From Duncaniella sp. (GTDB lineage: Bacteria > Bacteroidota > Bacteroidia > Bacteroidales > Muribaculaceae): 6,130 nucleotides of DNA. The first letter of the stretch is position 1, and each line of letters begins with the position of its first letter. The DNA lies in assembly GCA_022511285.1 (NCBI GenBank), contig JAFLRW010000111.1:1-6130 (forward strand). The letters run 5' to 3'. Shown here in pieces: positions 5,894 to 6,130 of the stretch. The notes under the pieces are model-generated. The model was given only the letters and a program-made list of their open reading frames with translations, had not been told where the DNA came from and did no database searches. The position numbers were made by a program, and so were the translations under genes.

Positions 5894-6130
5894 ATGAAAT
5901 CAACGTTTATACTCTCACTGCTACTGCTTGCCGCAGAAACGCTCTTCGCACAGATTCAATGGACAGGAGCTTCGTCTCCGGTGATAAATATCAATCCGCC
6001 GGCAGAGTCCGGGTTGACGGCAATATACGTTCTGCCTACACTCGACGGAGTATCACTGTCATACACCCCTATATCCGGACGCCCTTCGCAAGTGAAATGG
6101 AGCTCTTATTCCTCGCTTGGCGGAGGATAT
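5894..6130 (+). CDS. Exported protein with signal peptide, N-terminal fragment
   Basis: The frame is open from the ATG at 5894 to the right edge, 79 codons. The first 20 residues are a Sec signal peptide: MKSTF, a hydrophobic core ILSLLLLAAETL, and a likely cleavage site after LFA before QIQW. There is no lipobox cysteine, so it is not a lipoprotein. The mature part begins QIQWTGASSPVININPPAES, continues with IYVLPTLDGVSLSYTP, and ends at a Gly-rich SSLGGGY, with the alternating pattern of beta-sandwich surface or secreted proteins in Bacteroidales. Such proteins often end in a type IX secretion signal, but the C-terminus is outside the window, so this is only a guess. The function is unknown. 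Confidence 0.85.
   Translation, partial: MKSTFILSLLLLAAETLFAQIQWTGASSPVININPPAESGLTAIYVLPTLDGVSLSYTPISGRPSQVKWSSYSSLGGGY

Overview
The window is ordinary chromosomal DNA of a Bacteroidales-type bacterium (phylum Bacteroidota). The basis is the repeated Bacteroidota promoter pattern (TTG, about 20 bases, TAnnTTTG) upstream of several genes, start codons without Shine-Dalgarno sequences, and proteins of Bacteroidota type. A Muribaculaceae-like gut member is a guess from general protein flavour and was not tested. There are no mobile elements, tRNAs, rRNAs or CRISPR arrays.

Left part, minus strand (1-3836): reading leftward from a central divergent region at about 3837-4042 come a MATE-family efflux transporter, then 48 bases later an FtsX/LolC-type ABC permease that is probably co-transcribed. 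After a 170-base gap with its own promoter and a 5'-leader hairpin comes the first 329 codons of pyruvate, phosphate dikinase (ppdK), cut by the window edge.

Right part, plus strand (3922-6130): a strong promoter and a structured leader precede rplU (ribosomal protein L21) and rpmA (L27), followed by a rho-independent-type terminator. Next are a SpoU/TrmH-family RNA 2'-O-methyltransferase, an unrecognised 134-residue Ala/Arg-rich protein with its own promoter and a perfect palindrome just upstream, and the first 79 codons of an exported protein behind a near-perfect promoter.

The main surprise is in rpmA. The L27 reading frame is broken after codon 20 by ten extra bases, and the rest of the protein continues intact in the +1 frame. 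The junction holds CCC-C, a known type of +1 slippage site, and repeated CGA codons 10 bases apart. It could therefore be an assembly or base-calling error, a recent mutation or, less likely, recoding. Nothing else looks like a new system. Secondary points of interest are the L21 leader with its short upstream ORF, the ppdK leader hairpin, the palindrome before the unknown gene, and the unknown gene itself.
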